Assembly (NCBI GenBank): GCA_002633005.1
Contig: NMRA01000775.1
Location: forward strand, 69,532-133,531
Length of the DNA: 64,000 nucleotides
Direction of reading: 5' to 3'
Source: Phoronis australis
Taxonomy: Eukaryota; Phoronida; Phoronidae
Position 1 is the first letter of the stretch; every line of letters starts with the position of its first letter. The translations under genes were made by a program, and so were the position numbers. The notes beneath the pieces were generated by a model, which saw only the letters and a program-made list of their open reading frames with translations, searched no databases and was not told the DNA's origin. Positions 38,001-48,859 of this stretch are shown here, in pieces.

Positions 38001-41000
38001 TTGCTCACATATTATTGATCTGTTGTTTTGTTATGAATGCACCTTAAAGCCAAATTCATCATCACTGCAATATTCTCTCAAAGTGTAACATCAAAGGGTA
38101 ATTAACAGCAAGGCTAGGGTGGCTAAGTCATTATGTAATTATTATAGTTATTATCAATTATTTTCACTGTCTACAAAATTAACTGTCATGACAGGGAAAC
38201 GGTATTTTGTCTGACTACTTTTGTCTTGTTACTGTTTTGCATAATTCCTGTGCATATGACATACTGCTCATTCTCGGCGATGAGTAATTGGCACTGCATG
38301 TCTTTTTCATTTGTTCGATTTTGTCAATTTCAGACGAGAATTGTTCAATCACATGAATACAGATCACAACTTCAACGTCGGTCTTCCCGACAATCTTGTA
38401 TACACGGCTGAGCTGTTAGATCTATTAGAACACAAGCTTTCAACGTGAGTTTACATTAGAAATTTGGAAAAATATCCTTGTTGAATATGTTATACAGCAT
38501 GGTGAGTCTTACGTAATACACAACATGGCCGACAAGTGAACTAAAGATTGAGAACATTTTAGTCTTTTACAAGCATGGATTTTTTGTAGATGTCATAAAA
38601 CAACATTTGTTGAAACTCTCGTCATTTGTAAAAAGGTAATCAGCCTTTGAAAAATGGAAAAATGACAATTTTGGAAATATTTTTGCGAAATATCTGGAGA
38701 ATCACTGTACATTTACAAAACTTAGTACCATAATCCACATCGTCTCCTGTTACCATCTGCTAACAAGTACTTAGTTGAATTTAGATTATCAAACTTCAGG
38801 ATGACATTTTCCTACTGAAGATTAATCACAGTTCCTGATTATTACTTGAAATTTGTTCTTAAATCGCGATAAAGTGGATACTCCATTAAAAAAGCGATAT
38901 TTGTCTTTTAAAATGTTTAGGTCACAAACAGTGGATAATCTATTCTCTCTGGGAATTTTCAAATGTCTCTTTCTGTTTGTAGGTTATGATTTGAATATCT
39001 AAATATTGCTATAGCCTTCAGATATTTTCTAATTTTTAACTCCCTTTGAGGGTAAGAATGGGGAATGTTGCATTGGATAAATTATCTGTTGGGAAACACT
39101 CTGATATCCGTGTTCGACCTCTTAAGGTGTAACAAATTTAAATATTAAAGTGAGTGTGACTGGCAACTTTGAAATGTATTATTTGTCAACAAACTTTAGT
39201 ATCAGTCCTTCTTTTAATGTATAGTATTGAAAGTGACTAGATGTATATTCAAACTATGGATGGCAGATTTATTGTTCATGGTTCGCTATTTACTCAGTAG
39301 ATTGAACTTTGATCAAAAGATTTTATTTCGCCTTTTTGAACATAACGAACTCGTGATTTTGCGAAATAAACACTACATAATTAACATTGAGGGTTAGTAA
39401 GAAATTGGAATATGGTGGATAAAGCACTTGAGAGGAAATACATTCAGGAACATGTTTGACTATTGAAGATATCACAAAAGTGTCAAATTCCTCCTCATCT
39501 TTTGCTAATTTTGTTTTCTATTGCAGGTTACAGTGCCTTTATTGTGAGCGAATTTTTAGAGACCGGATGACACTCACAGATCATATGAGGAAAAAACGGC
39601 ATAAAAAAATCGATCCCAATAATAAAATTTACGACAGGTTTTATCTCATCAACTACTTGGTGAGTGCAAAGTGATGGATGTGATTAGTTAAGGTGATGAA
39701 TGTGTTGTGAACCTGCGTACTGTGAAAAATTAGTGTTTAAATTTAATTCAGACTACTCAATGTTATTACAAAATGGTAACAATTGCAGGTTGTCTGATAC
39801 ACATACGTCTCTCAGGTGGACCCATTGTACTGATCACGGGGAACCTTAATTTTATTCTAATTATGACTAGTAGTTAAAACTGAGGTGAGGAGCTGGAGAC
39901 CTGACTCAAGGGTGTAGCAGTGTGCCCCAGTGGTACTCAAGGGTGTAGCAGTGTGCCCCAGTGGTACTCCAACGCATGACCCACACTGCCTCCTCTCACT
40001 ATTAAAGGGATATTATGGACTTTACAGCCTACAAATGCATTTTTGGGATAATTGTTGGATGATACAGCTTGGTCAAAGTTGATAGCTTTGACTAGAGCGG
40101 AAAACAAGAAATTCACTTTACTTAATGAGTATGTTAATTAATTGTTTAGTATATATTCTGTAAATTATGATCATTTGGAATGTTGACAAAGGTATCAAGT
40201 TCACTAACTCTATCCCATCCAACAGTCATCCCAAAAAATGCATTTTTTCGGCTGTAAAACCGATAATATACCGTAAATAATGACAGGAGGCAGTGTGGCT
40301 GAAAGAAATGTGTTCGCATCCTTTACTCAATGTCATAAGTTCGAGTCCCACTGGGGCACACTACTAGACCCTTGAATTCATGTGTTGACTCTAAAGCAGG
40401 GGGAATTGTTAAGGCTAGTATTATGCAAGTTTGGTGATGTCACGTAAATCTTTGCTGTGTATTGCTATTAATTGTGAGGGATTTCCCAAGAAGCCTGCTG
40501 GGTGCCATTTTTCTGATTCGAAGAAATTTTACGTCTACAAAAAGACCCCGAGGTGCTCCGTCGAAAAAAATAGTGGGTATCTTTCAGCAACTTGTATAAT
40601 TGTATACCACTTGCTCAATGCCGTCATGGAGGGGTGTTCTTTAGAGTGCTGAAAGGGGGAGTTTGTGACTGCACTTGAGATCAAAAAGTTCATCTCAGTG
40701 ATGGTTGCAGCAGAGGTGATGATTTGTTTCTACTTTTATTTCAACATTGATTGCCTTCAAATACAAGCCACATTTCACTTTTTAGCAGTTGTCTGGGACG
40801 ATTTCCTTTTATTTAATTCCACTTTCCTTTTTGTCTCTTTTTTATCATTATTTCGACTTTATTCGTGCCAAATATTTATTTCATGTAGATTTTACAACAT
40901 AAAAAGTATTAATTTTCTATCACACAAGCCTAGTATTTATTTGTGAAACAATATAGTACATTACCTGCGAAATTTTCCTCTTTTTTGTCATTGGTCATTC

Positions 41001-44000
41001 CAAGCCCTGACCCTTGTCTTGTGCCAGAAATGCAAAGTGATGGGGGCTCTTTTGGCCCTTGTTTTTGCAAAGAGCTCCATGGGCTTCAGTGTTGGTGGAG
41101 ACTCTTTTGGAAATCACTGGTACTAATAATACTGAGTGTGTTGTTGACAATCTCTGAAAGACTGACGTGTTATTGCTTTGGTTTATTTCAACGGAAGCCT
41201 CGAGTTCGCTTCTGCATGGCAAGTTCTCAGAAATGTAGAAAAATTAAACCAGTTTTTAATCTGGCCTTGGTTGTTAAAAGTATGTTTTCAGTCATTTCGA
41301 AAATTTTTGTTAGTCGTGATTGTAAAAAGGAATGTGACAAAATTGTATTGTCGCCATGACAACTCATTCCTTTCGGAAGCAAAAATGATCATAGCTAATG
41401 ACTCGTTAGTTCATCACACTCCTGACTATAGAGTAGTGTTTTCAATTTGCTAGGTTTCCAACATATCCTTTGTTATTTCCTTGCTCTCAGCTGCCATGTC
41501 TGGGAATTGAAAATAGCTTCATCCTGTTACTTCTTGGGCTGTATAGCGAATTCAACATTTAGTAATAGAAGTGAGGAACTAGTCATTGTCATTTTACTGC
41601 TTTAAATTGAGAACCAATTTTTACACCCGTTATTCAGTGGGAAAACTTGTTCTCCAAATGTGGAATCCTGTAAGTGGCTATTCCCTACAATTATGTTTTT
41701 CATCTTGCTCGACAGGAGTTGGGAAAGTCATGGAAAAATATCTCACAGGAGGAGCAGACGGAATTTGAGGAAAGTGATAAAGAGGAGTGAGTAGAATTCT
41801 AGTCTTGGTTAGCTTTCACTTGATGGTGATGGATGGCACGTCACTGTTATTATGATAACATGTAAATCCTTGCTAGGATAGCAATATTAATTTATTACTA
41901 TTATAATATTAAAATGAAGCCGTGCCTCAGTGAAAGTGAAAGCTTGTACAGAGCTTTTTTTGGAAACGTGCCATCTAAAGAAATCTGCTGCATATTAAGT
42001 TGGAAGAGTCGTAATTCAGGACGTGATATGGCAGCTGAGTGAATATTATTTTATTTTTTATATAATTATTCGGTTTAGATTTTTCCAACATGGACCTGTT
42101 ATCTTTTTCTTTGCGTTTAGTGTCATGGCTTGTTCCTTTTTGTCTACTATAAGTAAAGATGAACAGAGAAATCTTGTGTGGCAGCAGGTTACATGAAAAC
42201 ACATAATATAATGGCAAGTTGTTAGATTTTGTTAAAAATAAGCTTAAATTTTATACCAGTTTTCATTGAAAGGAATGGTTTTCGTTGTACAAAGTTCAAT
42301 TTTTTATTGTATTCATTCATAAATAAGGAAACCAGTAAGTTAGTGTTACAGTGTATTAGGTACTATTTAGCCTCATTTCAGTCTTTTTAAAATGTTTGGT
42401 CATGACAAACATTTCATCTGTAGGTACTTTTCTATCACCTTGTGATAAAGCCATCTGATGAACTTTGTTTTAATAATTGGATTTAGATCATCAGATTTTT
42501 TCATGTCATATTTTTCATTTTGGACAAAGGTTAATGACGAAATTTTAATCAGCTGAGTTCCCCCTGTGTCAGCGCACTCTCCTGCAAGAGGGTTATCCTG
42601 CGCCTGCGCTTTTCTGATTAACAAGAAATTTTTAAAAACATATGATTGTACTAAATTGGGGTAACCAGTTTACTATTTATCGGAAGTTTGTATTGAAAAT
42701 ATTGGTCTGGAGGGCTTTCAGAAAGTTTGTTTGAATGAAAACTAACAGAGGTCACAAAAATTCAAATTTATAATTTTAGAAGAGATGGTGTCATTTTGAA
42801 ACTACTTAGTTGCCAGGTGTGTTTGCTTGTGTCCTTTTGTAAATTCGACTTTCCTCAATAAACGTTAAAAATTTATATCTTTCTCACCAGGGAATGGCAA
42901 GAGCAGGCAGAAGACATTGTTGGTCACGGCGTCTGCCTATTCTGTGATACATCTGCTCCCGTCTCTGAAGGTCTTTTGGATCACATGACGGTAAGTGTGA
43001 CCGTCAGCTGGTGCTTGCAATTGTGAAATTTTCATGCTCATAATCGGTTATGTTTTTCTTGTCATTGCTCAGGAATCCCATAACTGTCAGTAGTCATCAG
43101 TAACTTTAATGTTTTTCTATTAGTTAAAAGGAGAATGTTTCAATATGATGATTGGATATTTTAATTGTAATTACGAACATAAAGGTATTTTGGAATTACG
43201 CTACTTAATGTTATTCAGCATGAGTTATATTCTGTTTCTATTTACTTCAAATTCTAACATTTCAGGAGGTTCACAAGTTTGATTTAAACAGAATAAAGAA
43301 CGACCTCAATTTGAATTTTTACCAACAAATCAAGCTCATCAACTTCATCAGACGTCAGGTATTCTACTTTTTATCGACAGATCTGATGTGTTTCTGTATA
43401 GTTCAGTAGCAGTCTTTCGTATAACACAATCACGACTGTATTTTCTATGGGGTAGTTTTACAGGCACTCTCTCGTATTCTCTGTATGGTTTTCGATCACC
43501 AGGTGTACAACAAATTACCTCCATATCCCTTTCTCTATCTCTCTGTGTGTCACCATGAACTGTGCTTCACACCTAAATTAGTTAGGCTTTAGGTATTTTT
43601 TGGCTATGTAACTGACGGTGCTCAGTCCTTGTCTTTTTATGTTTTTTTTAAAGTACATGGGCAGCGCAGCACTGAAAAAAGTGGGGGTCTATAGCCCCCC
43701 AGCCCCTCTGTGTTGTACCGCCCATAGACCATGGGCGGCTCATCACTGAAAAAAGTGGGGGGCTATTGCCCCCCAGCCCCCTATGGTACGCCACCCATGA
43801 AATAGCGGAGGTTTTACTTTCCATATTTTTTATTGAAGTTGTCCCCTGCTTGAAAACCACACTCATACTGTGCTAAGTACTCAATGTGTGAGAAGGCATA
43901 TTCTTTTTTTCTCCTAGGTCCATCAGTTGTTTTGTGTTGGATGCCAAAGGAAGTTTGAGTCTTGTGCTGAACTAACTAGTCACCTAACTCAATCTGGTCA

Positions 44001-44663
44001 CATGTCGTCGTTATTGGACCCCTCTGTTTGGGACCAACCGCAGTAAGTGTCCATCAAAACCAACAACAGACTGAGCTAGAATTATAGGCACCCATTTCTC
44101 GTGTTTTTCGACTTCATGACTAAAAGTTTTTCAGTGGCAGGCAGAACCAGTGTGTTGATATGTGGGTGTTGGTGTAATGGTTTGAGAATTTTCTAAACGA
44201 TTTGAATTGAAATCTTCATTCAATACTGGTATAGACTATTGGGATATAATAAAACTCTTGAAGCATGCAAGTATTGATACAATTGTTATCTGAAGGTATA
44301 AATTAATTTTGAAGTCAGCCACAGGTATTGCTGGCGTTGGTTTGCCCAATTTAAGGAAAACGTAAAGTATTCCTCATCTAAGAATTTCCGTCATTGTTTT
44401 TGTGTTTATTCTTTTAAAACAGCACCAGTTCATAGTATGGTTAATCACTGAACTATTTTACTACCACATCAAATGGATTTTGTCCTTCTAGGTATTATTT
44501 TCCAACATACGAGAATGACAACTTACTTTGTTGTCTGGAAGACGATGATTCAGATGGCGAGGACACGCGTGTCATCGGCGAAGACACATTAGACATAGAA
44601 AGCCTCAAGCAAAACCACAGTGATCTCAAACAGCTTGTTGAAGACTGTCAGACAGAGCACTGA
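32010..44663 (+). CDS. ZNF277: C2H2 zinc-finger protein ZNF277 orthologue, 12 exons, complete
   Basis: Exons: 32010-32040, 33707-33911, 34566-34657, 36474-36556, 37481-37572, 38334-38444, 39527-39659, 41716-41786, 42891-42990, 43266-43358, 43918-44042, 44492-44663. All junctions are GT-AG with matching phases, giving 435 residues (human is 450). Five fingers are visible: C39/C42/H59/H64, C157/C160/H174/H179, C208/C211/H224/H230, C288/C291/H304/H309 and C343/C346/H359/H365. Hallmark stretches include CLYCERIFRDRMTLTDHMRK, YDRFYLINYLELGKSW, FYQQIKLINFIRRQVHQ and YYFPTYENDNLLC, all close to vertebrate ZNF277. The tail is acidic (DDDSDGED). In vertebrates the protein is linked to Polycomb BMI1 recruitment and to binding of ribosomal protein uS5. 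The same role here is an inference from orthology. The start is the first in-frame ATG after the shared promoter. Confidence 0.95.
32109..32273. mobile_element. 147-bp hAT-like MITE with target duplications
   Basis: The element spans about 32118-32264. Its left terminus GGCACTGGTCGTATATAG pairs with the right terminus, which reads GGCGCTGGTAGGATATAG on the opposite strand. It is flanked on both sides by AATTGTCGA (32109-32117 and 32265-32273), giving an 8-9 bp target-site duplication. An 8-bp duplication is the hallmark of the hAT superfamily. It lies in ZNF277 intron 1 and has no coding capacity. Confidence 0.8.
32327..32398. mobile_element. 56-bp ultra-short hAT-like MITE
   Basis: The element spans 32335-32390. 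The left terminus GGCACTGGTCGGATAT at 32336-32351 is exactly complementary to the right terminus ATATCCGACCAGTGCC at 32375-32390, leaving a 23-bp interior. A perfect 8-bp duplication GCAAGTCA flanks it (32327-32334 and 32391-32398). The termini match those of the 147-bp element 70 bp upstream, so both were mobilised by the same transposase family. Confidence 0.85.
32524..33327. mobile_element. ~804-bp non-autonomous element with CAGGG termini (hAT-like)
   Basis: The left end reads CAGGGCTCGATGC and the right end, on the opposite strand, reads CAGGGTTCGACAT. Subterminal GCAGCTACTGCTACGTCGCA and GCTGCAGGTAGCATTTGAGA are related. Palindromic GTCGCATTTTGCGAC-type blocks occur near both ends (about 32572 and 33230). 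CAGGG termini are typical of hAT elements. I could not see a matching 8-bp duplication. It has no transposase and sits in ZNF277 intron 1. Confidence 0.55.
34860..35024 (-). pseudogene. Decayed THAP-like domain fragment in ZNF277 intron 3
   Basis: Antisense to ZNF277, a frame starting with ATG at 35024 begins MPTKYYCCAVGCNSD. The C-x4-C spacing after an M-P start is how many THAP zinc-binding domains begin. It is followed by a FPWMSDLKFF stretch, but the W-x and second C-x2-H ligands of a full THAP domain are not recognisable and no downstream exon was found. THAP domains are common in P-element-like transposases, so this may be a transposon relic. The assignment is tentative. Confidence 0.35.
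35726..36009. mobile_element. 284-bp foldback element in ZNF277 intron 3
   Basis: The left arm, starting ATCAAAAACAGACAATCGCC, pairs with the right arm, which reads ATCAAAAACGGACAATCGCC on the other strand. Pairing continues inward through ATTAATTTGACGTTTCAT / ATGAAACGTCGAATTAAT, CAGGATACAAACAAGCAGAC / GTCTGATTGTTTGTGTCCTG and TTACATCCAT / ATGGATGTAA. Arms are about 130 bp with a very short loop. It has no coding capacity. Confidence 0.8.
39893..40400. repeat. Inverted pair of SINE-like copies in ZNF277 intron 7
   Basis: The plus copy at 40205-40400 runs AAAATGCATTTTTTCGGCTGTAAAA, then GGAGGCAGTGTGGCTG, the B-box-like AGTTCGAGTCCCACTGGGGC, and ACTACTAGACCCTTGA. The minus copy at 39893-40075 contains the same blocks in reverse order and orientation. 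It also has a 33-bp direct duplication of its tail (ACTCAAGGGTGTAGCAGTGT...). Together they could fold into a long stem in the pre-mRNA. The B box suggests a tRNA-derived SINE. Confidence 0.6.
43656..43801. repeat. Two tandem ~74-bp units, each GC-rich and partly palindromic
   Basis: Each unit runs CATGGGC(A/G)GC, CACTGAAAAAAGTGGGGG, CTAT(A/T)GCCCCCCAGCCCC, then a CGCC(A/C)CCCAT-like end, so the ends of each unit are inverted copies of one another. The inner GGGGGGCTATTGCCCCCC is itself palindromic. It lies in ZNF277 intron 10, about 120 bp before the exon 11 acceptor. Confidence 0.7.
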
Positions 44664-44992
44664 GTCTAGGTATCAGATAGTGAGGACATGTTTCATTAAG
44701 CAAGACACCCAACAGATGGTGAAAAAGGTCTGTATAGTATCGTCTGTGATATCAAAAGGCTAGTTGAAGGATTGTGTGGTGAACATTGACGACATGCTGA
44801 GGGACGAGGCCTCTGACTGTGAGGTCACTCGTGTCTTTGAACATGACATTATAGTCATTGAAGAAAGTCTGAAAGATAACCGCAGTAAAGACTGTGGGAT
44901 GAAACGGACGACATGCTGTGGGTTGAGGCTTGCAACTGAGGGTACACGTGGCACCATTAAGCAGCACATAACAGACATTGACACTCTATAGA
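44544..44992 (+). repeat. ~128-bp tandem repeat: ZNF277 last-exon tail plus three non-coding copies
   Basis: The coding end of ZNF277 (44544-44648) is followed, beyond the stop at 44661-44663, by diverged copies starting near 44670, 44801 and 44925. Aligned blocks include CAGATGGCGAGGACACG / CAGATAGTGAGGACATG, GTGATCTCAAACAGCTTGTT / GTGATATCAAAAGGCTAGTT, and CGTGTCATCGGCGAAGACAC / CGTGTCTTTGAACATGACAT. One later copy still reads DEASDCEVTRVFEHD and IEESLKDN, parallel to DDDSDGEDTRV and IESLKQN in the real protein. A further short match lies at 45191. The copies probably form the 3' UTR. Confidence 0.7.
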
Positions 44993-45331
44993 AAGTCTTT
45001 CTACGTTTTTTGCCAGCCCCAGAAATTGCCTTCGCATTTATATCCAGGTTCTCATTCACTCCATTGCATACATTCACTGTCAAGGTCAAGGTTAGTGGAG
45101 TGGGAGACACCTTGTCTGCCAGTAATCTCAGGATTCGAACCCTGTTCTCCCAAAATGAAACTACGGAGTTCAAACCACTGACTGTCTATGGTGATATCAA
45201 ATAACTCATTGAAAAGTGTTGTTTTTAAAATTTCTATAGGGAAATGAAAGTGCTAGAAATGGTATCTTGCTATAAGGAAGGTGACACTGAGACAAGTTAA
45301 ACTGTGGTGATGCAGGTACCAACACAAGCAG

Positions 45332-45897
45332 CAGATTAGGGCTCGCTGGTTCCCTGCGCGCAGGTACCATTCAGTAGCACGTGCTTTATCATTGGTTGAT
45401 GTAACCTCGGCAATCATTGGTTAGCTTTACAACAAAGTGAGAAAATGGCGAACTATGAATGATTTTTAACCTTGTCATGCGTTTCTGCAGTAAAGTTTAA
45501 TAGCCGCGTGCTTCGTTAAAGCACATACATGTACAATGAAGACACGTCTGCCCGATTTAACCGGTGTGTTATCTGTACTGTATGAATACAGGACAGCAAC
45601 GTAAACAAAAGTCAGCGACAGTACAAAGATGCACTCCAAAAAGGCACAACCACAATTTTCTGGGATTCATATCTCTTGAACATGAATTTTAAGCACCTGA
45701 TTCGTCTGTACAACAGACCACATTTACGTTTCCTCCATCAGTCATGCCAGTTTGTTTATGTAAAGCACTACCTGTTGATAATTTGACCAGCCAATCCAAA
45801 ACGCTGGTGTAAACAAATTTCCCCGAGTAAAATTAAGTGATACCTGAGTGCTGGCTACCACCTAGCGGTATGCAGGGAACCAGTGAGCAGATTGGGG
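45332..45897. mobile_element. 546-bp DNA element with 10-bp flanking duplications
   Basis: The element spans 45342-45887. It starts CTCGCTGGTTCCCTGC and its right end reads CTCACTGGTTCCCTGC on the opposite strand. It is flanked by CAGATTAGGG (45332-45341) and CAGATTGGGG (45888-45897), nine of ten bases identical, consistent with a target-site duplication. Beyond about 16 bp the termini do not pair well. No transposase is visible. It lies in the ZNF277-MOV10 tail-to-tail spacer. Confidence 0.7.
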
Positions 45898-46026
45898 TTC
45901 AGGGAACACCAGACATGATTAGCGCCACCTAGTGGTCAGCAGCGTAGTGTACAAATTGGATGTCCACATTCTCTGTTCCCACGCGGTGCTTCTACATTTT
46001 ATTATGTCTTTAGAAATTTCCTCAGG

Positions 46027-46084
46027 AATAAAATGACTGTGTGGTTGTACATGTATGTTAGGTTTACTTAATATGTGCAATAAA
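46027..46084 (+). terminator. Candidate ZNF277 poly(A) signals
   Basis: AATAAA occurs at 46027-46032 and again at 46079-46084, about 1.4 kb past the ZNF277 stop. They are the first closely spaced pair I noticed on this strand downstream of the gene. The element at 45342-45887 would then lie in the 3' UTR. Use is inferred only. Confidence 0.25.
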
Positions 46085-46524
46085 GTTGGACATTTATGTA
46101 CAGAACAATGTTGTCTTGAGGCCATAAGCTTACATGTATATTCAAAATATTTACATGAATTTTTACTGATGAACTGCAAATGACAAACTAGCTTGTGTGA
46201 TGCTATTTGCAAAAGTAGGATTATCTGGCAAGCATATTTGACTTCACTTGTAAATATTGTTCGAGGTTGCCGTGAAACGTTGAAAAAGGTTGATCTAAAA
46301 AGCTTTAAAGTCCTCTCAGAGATGGAAAACTGGACTTGGATTGTATATTGGCCAAACTTGAATAATATTGTTCTGTTTTAAGTGGACGACATACTTTCCA
46401 GCTTGAAACAGATGAGTATAGGATTTGTTAAGGATACCAGTTAGCATCCAAAAGGTTTTGTCGTGTTTTGGGTAAGCCTAGTGAGAAAGGAGACAATGTC
46501 CATAGTTTCGGACATTCATCATTT

Positions 46525-46884
46525 CATTTTGGGTAGGCCTGGTGCGCTATAAGACAATGTTCATTGTAACTCCATTTTGGATAGGCCTGGTGCGCTATAA
46601 CACAATGTTCATTGTAACTCCATTTTGGATAGGCCTGGTGCGCTGTAACACAATGTTCATTGTAACTCCATTTTGGGTAGGCCTGGTGCGCTATAACACA
46701 ATGTTCATTGTAACTCCATTTTGGGTAGGCCTGGTGCACTACAACACAATGTTCATTGTAACTCCATTTTGGGTAGGCCTGGTGCGCTATAACACAATGT
46801 TCATTGTAACTCCATTTTGGGTAGGCCTGGTGCACTATAACACAATGTTCATTGTAACTCCATTTTGGGTAGGCTGGGTGAGCT
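46525..46884. repeat. 48-bp minisatellite, 7 full copies
   Basis: The unit begins CATTTTGGGTAGGCCTGGTG and continues GCTATAACACAATGTTCATT. Units start at 46525, 46573 and every 48 bp to 46861, with only scattered substitutions. A more diverged unit seems to precede it at about 46455. Because 48 is a multiple of 3, long open frames arise on both strands (for example HQAYPKWSYNEHCVIA repeated). There is no start context or flanking exon, so I read it as non-coding. Confidence 0.9.
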
Positions 46885-48859
46885 AGAGGACCATGCCCAC
46901 AGTATGGAAAGTAGCCAACAAAAAGAAAATTTGATGAAGTAACCCGTCTTTATTTTACAAGGTCATGGAATCAAAGACAACAAACACCAGCATAAAATTC
47001 TATCAACGAATCAAAAATAGCATCAGAAAAAAGATCACGAAAAATTGCAAACACAAATTTTGAGCCACACATATCTTGACCCCTAGGTATGCCACACACA
47101 CACACACTACAGTTCTTTCAAGAGATACAAGGTTATAATGTCAAGTTTTGCTACTGATACGAGTGATTAATGGCATCAACAAACAAATGGGATACCCACA
47201 TCACGAAGGCTGGAATTTCTTAAATATCTTGTTCAATATTAATAATAGACCCATTCAACTATAATCCTTTGTGATCACAGAGTATTTTTACCACTCCAGT
47301 GCACAAAATTATGTACAAACTGCATTTCACTAACAAGGTTTTTTTTGCATCAAAGCTTGAAAATTCTGTTTATTCCGACTTAGCTACACAAAAGCGTATC
47401 TGAGATTTCCTTTAATGCTATTTAGACAGAAAACTTGAAGAATGAGGTAATCCTTGGAAAATTGCAAACATCTGGACATTGCTTTCGAGCACATAACATG
47501 GTTGCGTGACCATCAAGGGTTTTAAGAAATACAGTTTTAGTGGTCTACCATTAACACGTAGTTTAGAACTTATTAGTAAGAAATTTTATCCTTGGTAACT
47601 AAGGTATCTCATTACCTGAGATTGATGAAACACAAATTAAATTATTAGGGTACAAATTGTCAATTTAACTGAGAATGCTGAAACAAAATTTTTGGGAACA
47701 AATAGTAAAATATATTTTGTGTATAGCATGGGGAAAGTGATCAAAGTATTTAATGTACAATTTGAAGACATTAATATGAAACTCTTCCATTACATAGCAC
47801 CCGATTGGTGAATAAACTCTATACGGTTCAGACACTTCAATACGTACTGCAGAATGAACATACTTTGAATAAGATACAGTGTAACACAAGTCCTTTGATT
47901 CTCAGTATATATTCGTAAATAATGATCATGTTATTAAACAAGCATGATTATTATAATAAACAATACTTGTAAAGCACCCACACAAATTGCGCAATTTGTT
48001 ACCACCTTGTGCTAAAAGAGCAATAAAATAAAATTCTTTCTCAATAAAAGCAACCAAGAATAATTGAGGACTATCAAGTTAAAGAATAGAGCCTGGACTG
48101 TATCAACAATTCAGACAACGTCATAGAGTTAAACATTGGAAGACACAAGTTGAATGCATAATAGATAGTGATCCAATATTAGAGGTGTTTTAATAGTGTC
48201 TTGTACTCTCTTCTGTCCACTCTTTCAACGATACAAGTGGGATTTAAGCCTTACTTACCTGGCCCAGTTCTATCAGGTTATGCATAATATGCATAAAAAA
48301 TTATAATGAATTCTGCACTATTTGTAATTCACGACTGGAAAATTAATTTGGTACAATACATTAACATTAACTGTTGTATATAAACATAACATTAAAATAC
48401 TGACCATAAATGTTGACTAACCCACATTCAAATTAAAATACTTCAAGGTGGAAGAGGTATCATTGTTTAATTAATAACGAACAACATTCAAGACATTTGG
48501 TTACTATTCTCTCCCTAACAACTGCCTCAGGGTCCTCGATAATTCTAGATTCGGGGGAAGCTATTTGTCACTGTGAAACAGTTGTCAATTAAAATTTATA
48601 AATGACACCGAAACATGTCAAGTTTTAAATCCGTTGTTGTTTTCGTGAATGTATAACAAGAACAATGCAGGGCATTGACATGCGCTAACAATGCATCGCA
48701 CACAGCACAGATACAAGAGAAGATCATTACTTTAACATTCCCATGACTATATAAAGCAATGCATAGTCTCCACAGGGTGAAAAGCAAGTATGAAATGTTA
48801 TGCTCAACAGAATCCCACCTGCCATCTTTCATCATGATTGTTCAAGAAGTTAGGTGGTC
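46885..48859. other. Gene-free spacer between ZNF277 and MOV10
   Basis: AT-rich sequence with no recognisable exon. Part of it is probably MOV10 3' UTR, since possible AATAAA signals on the minus strand occur at about 47368 and 46949. I see no clear repeat apart from a short CA run near 47096-47106. Confidence 0.4.

Noticed and set aside
40283-40400. Functional tRNA gene
   Set aside because: The B-box-like GTTCGAGTCCC is present, but no acceptor stem or full cloverleaf can be drawn and a similar inverted copy lies nearby, so it is SINE-like.
40943-41359. 138-residue open frame in ZNF277 intron 7 as a nested gene
   Set aside because: No family resemblance, no splice context, and a composition typical of AT-rich intron sequence. 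The true exon 8 of ZNF277 starts later at 41716.
46524-46886. Repeat proteins of about 100 residues on both strands
   Set aside because: They arise only because the minisatellite period (48 bp) is divisible by three; there is no promoter, start context or flanking exon.
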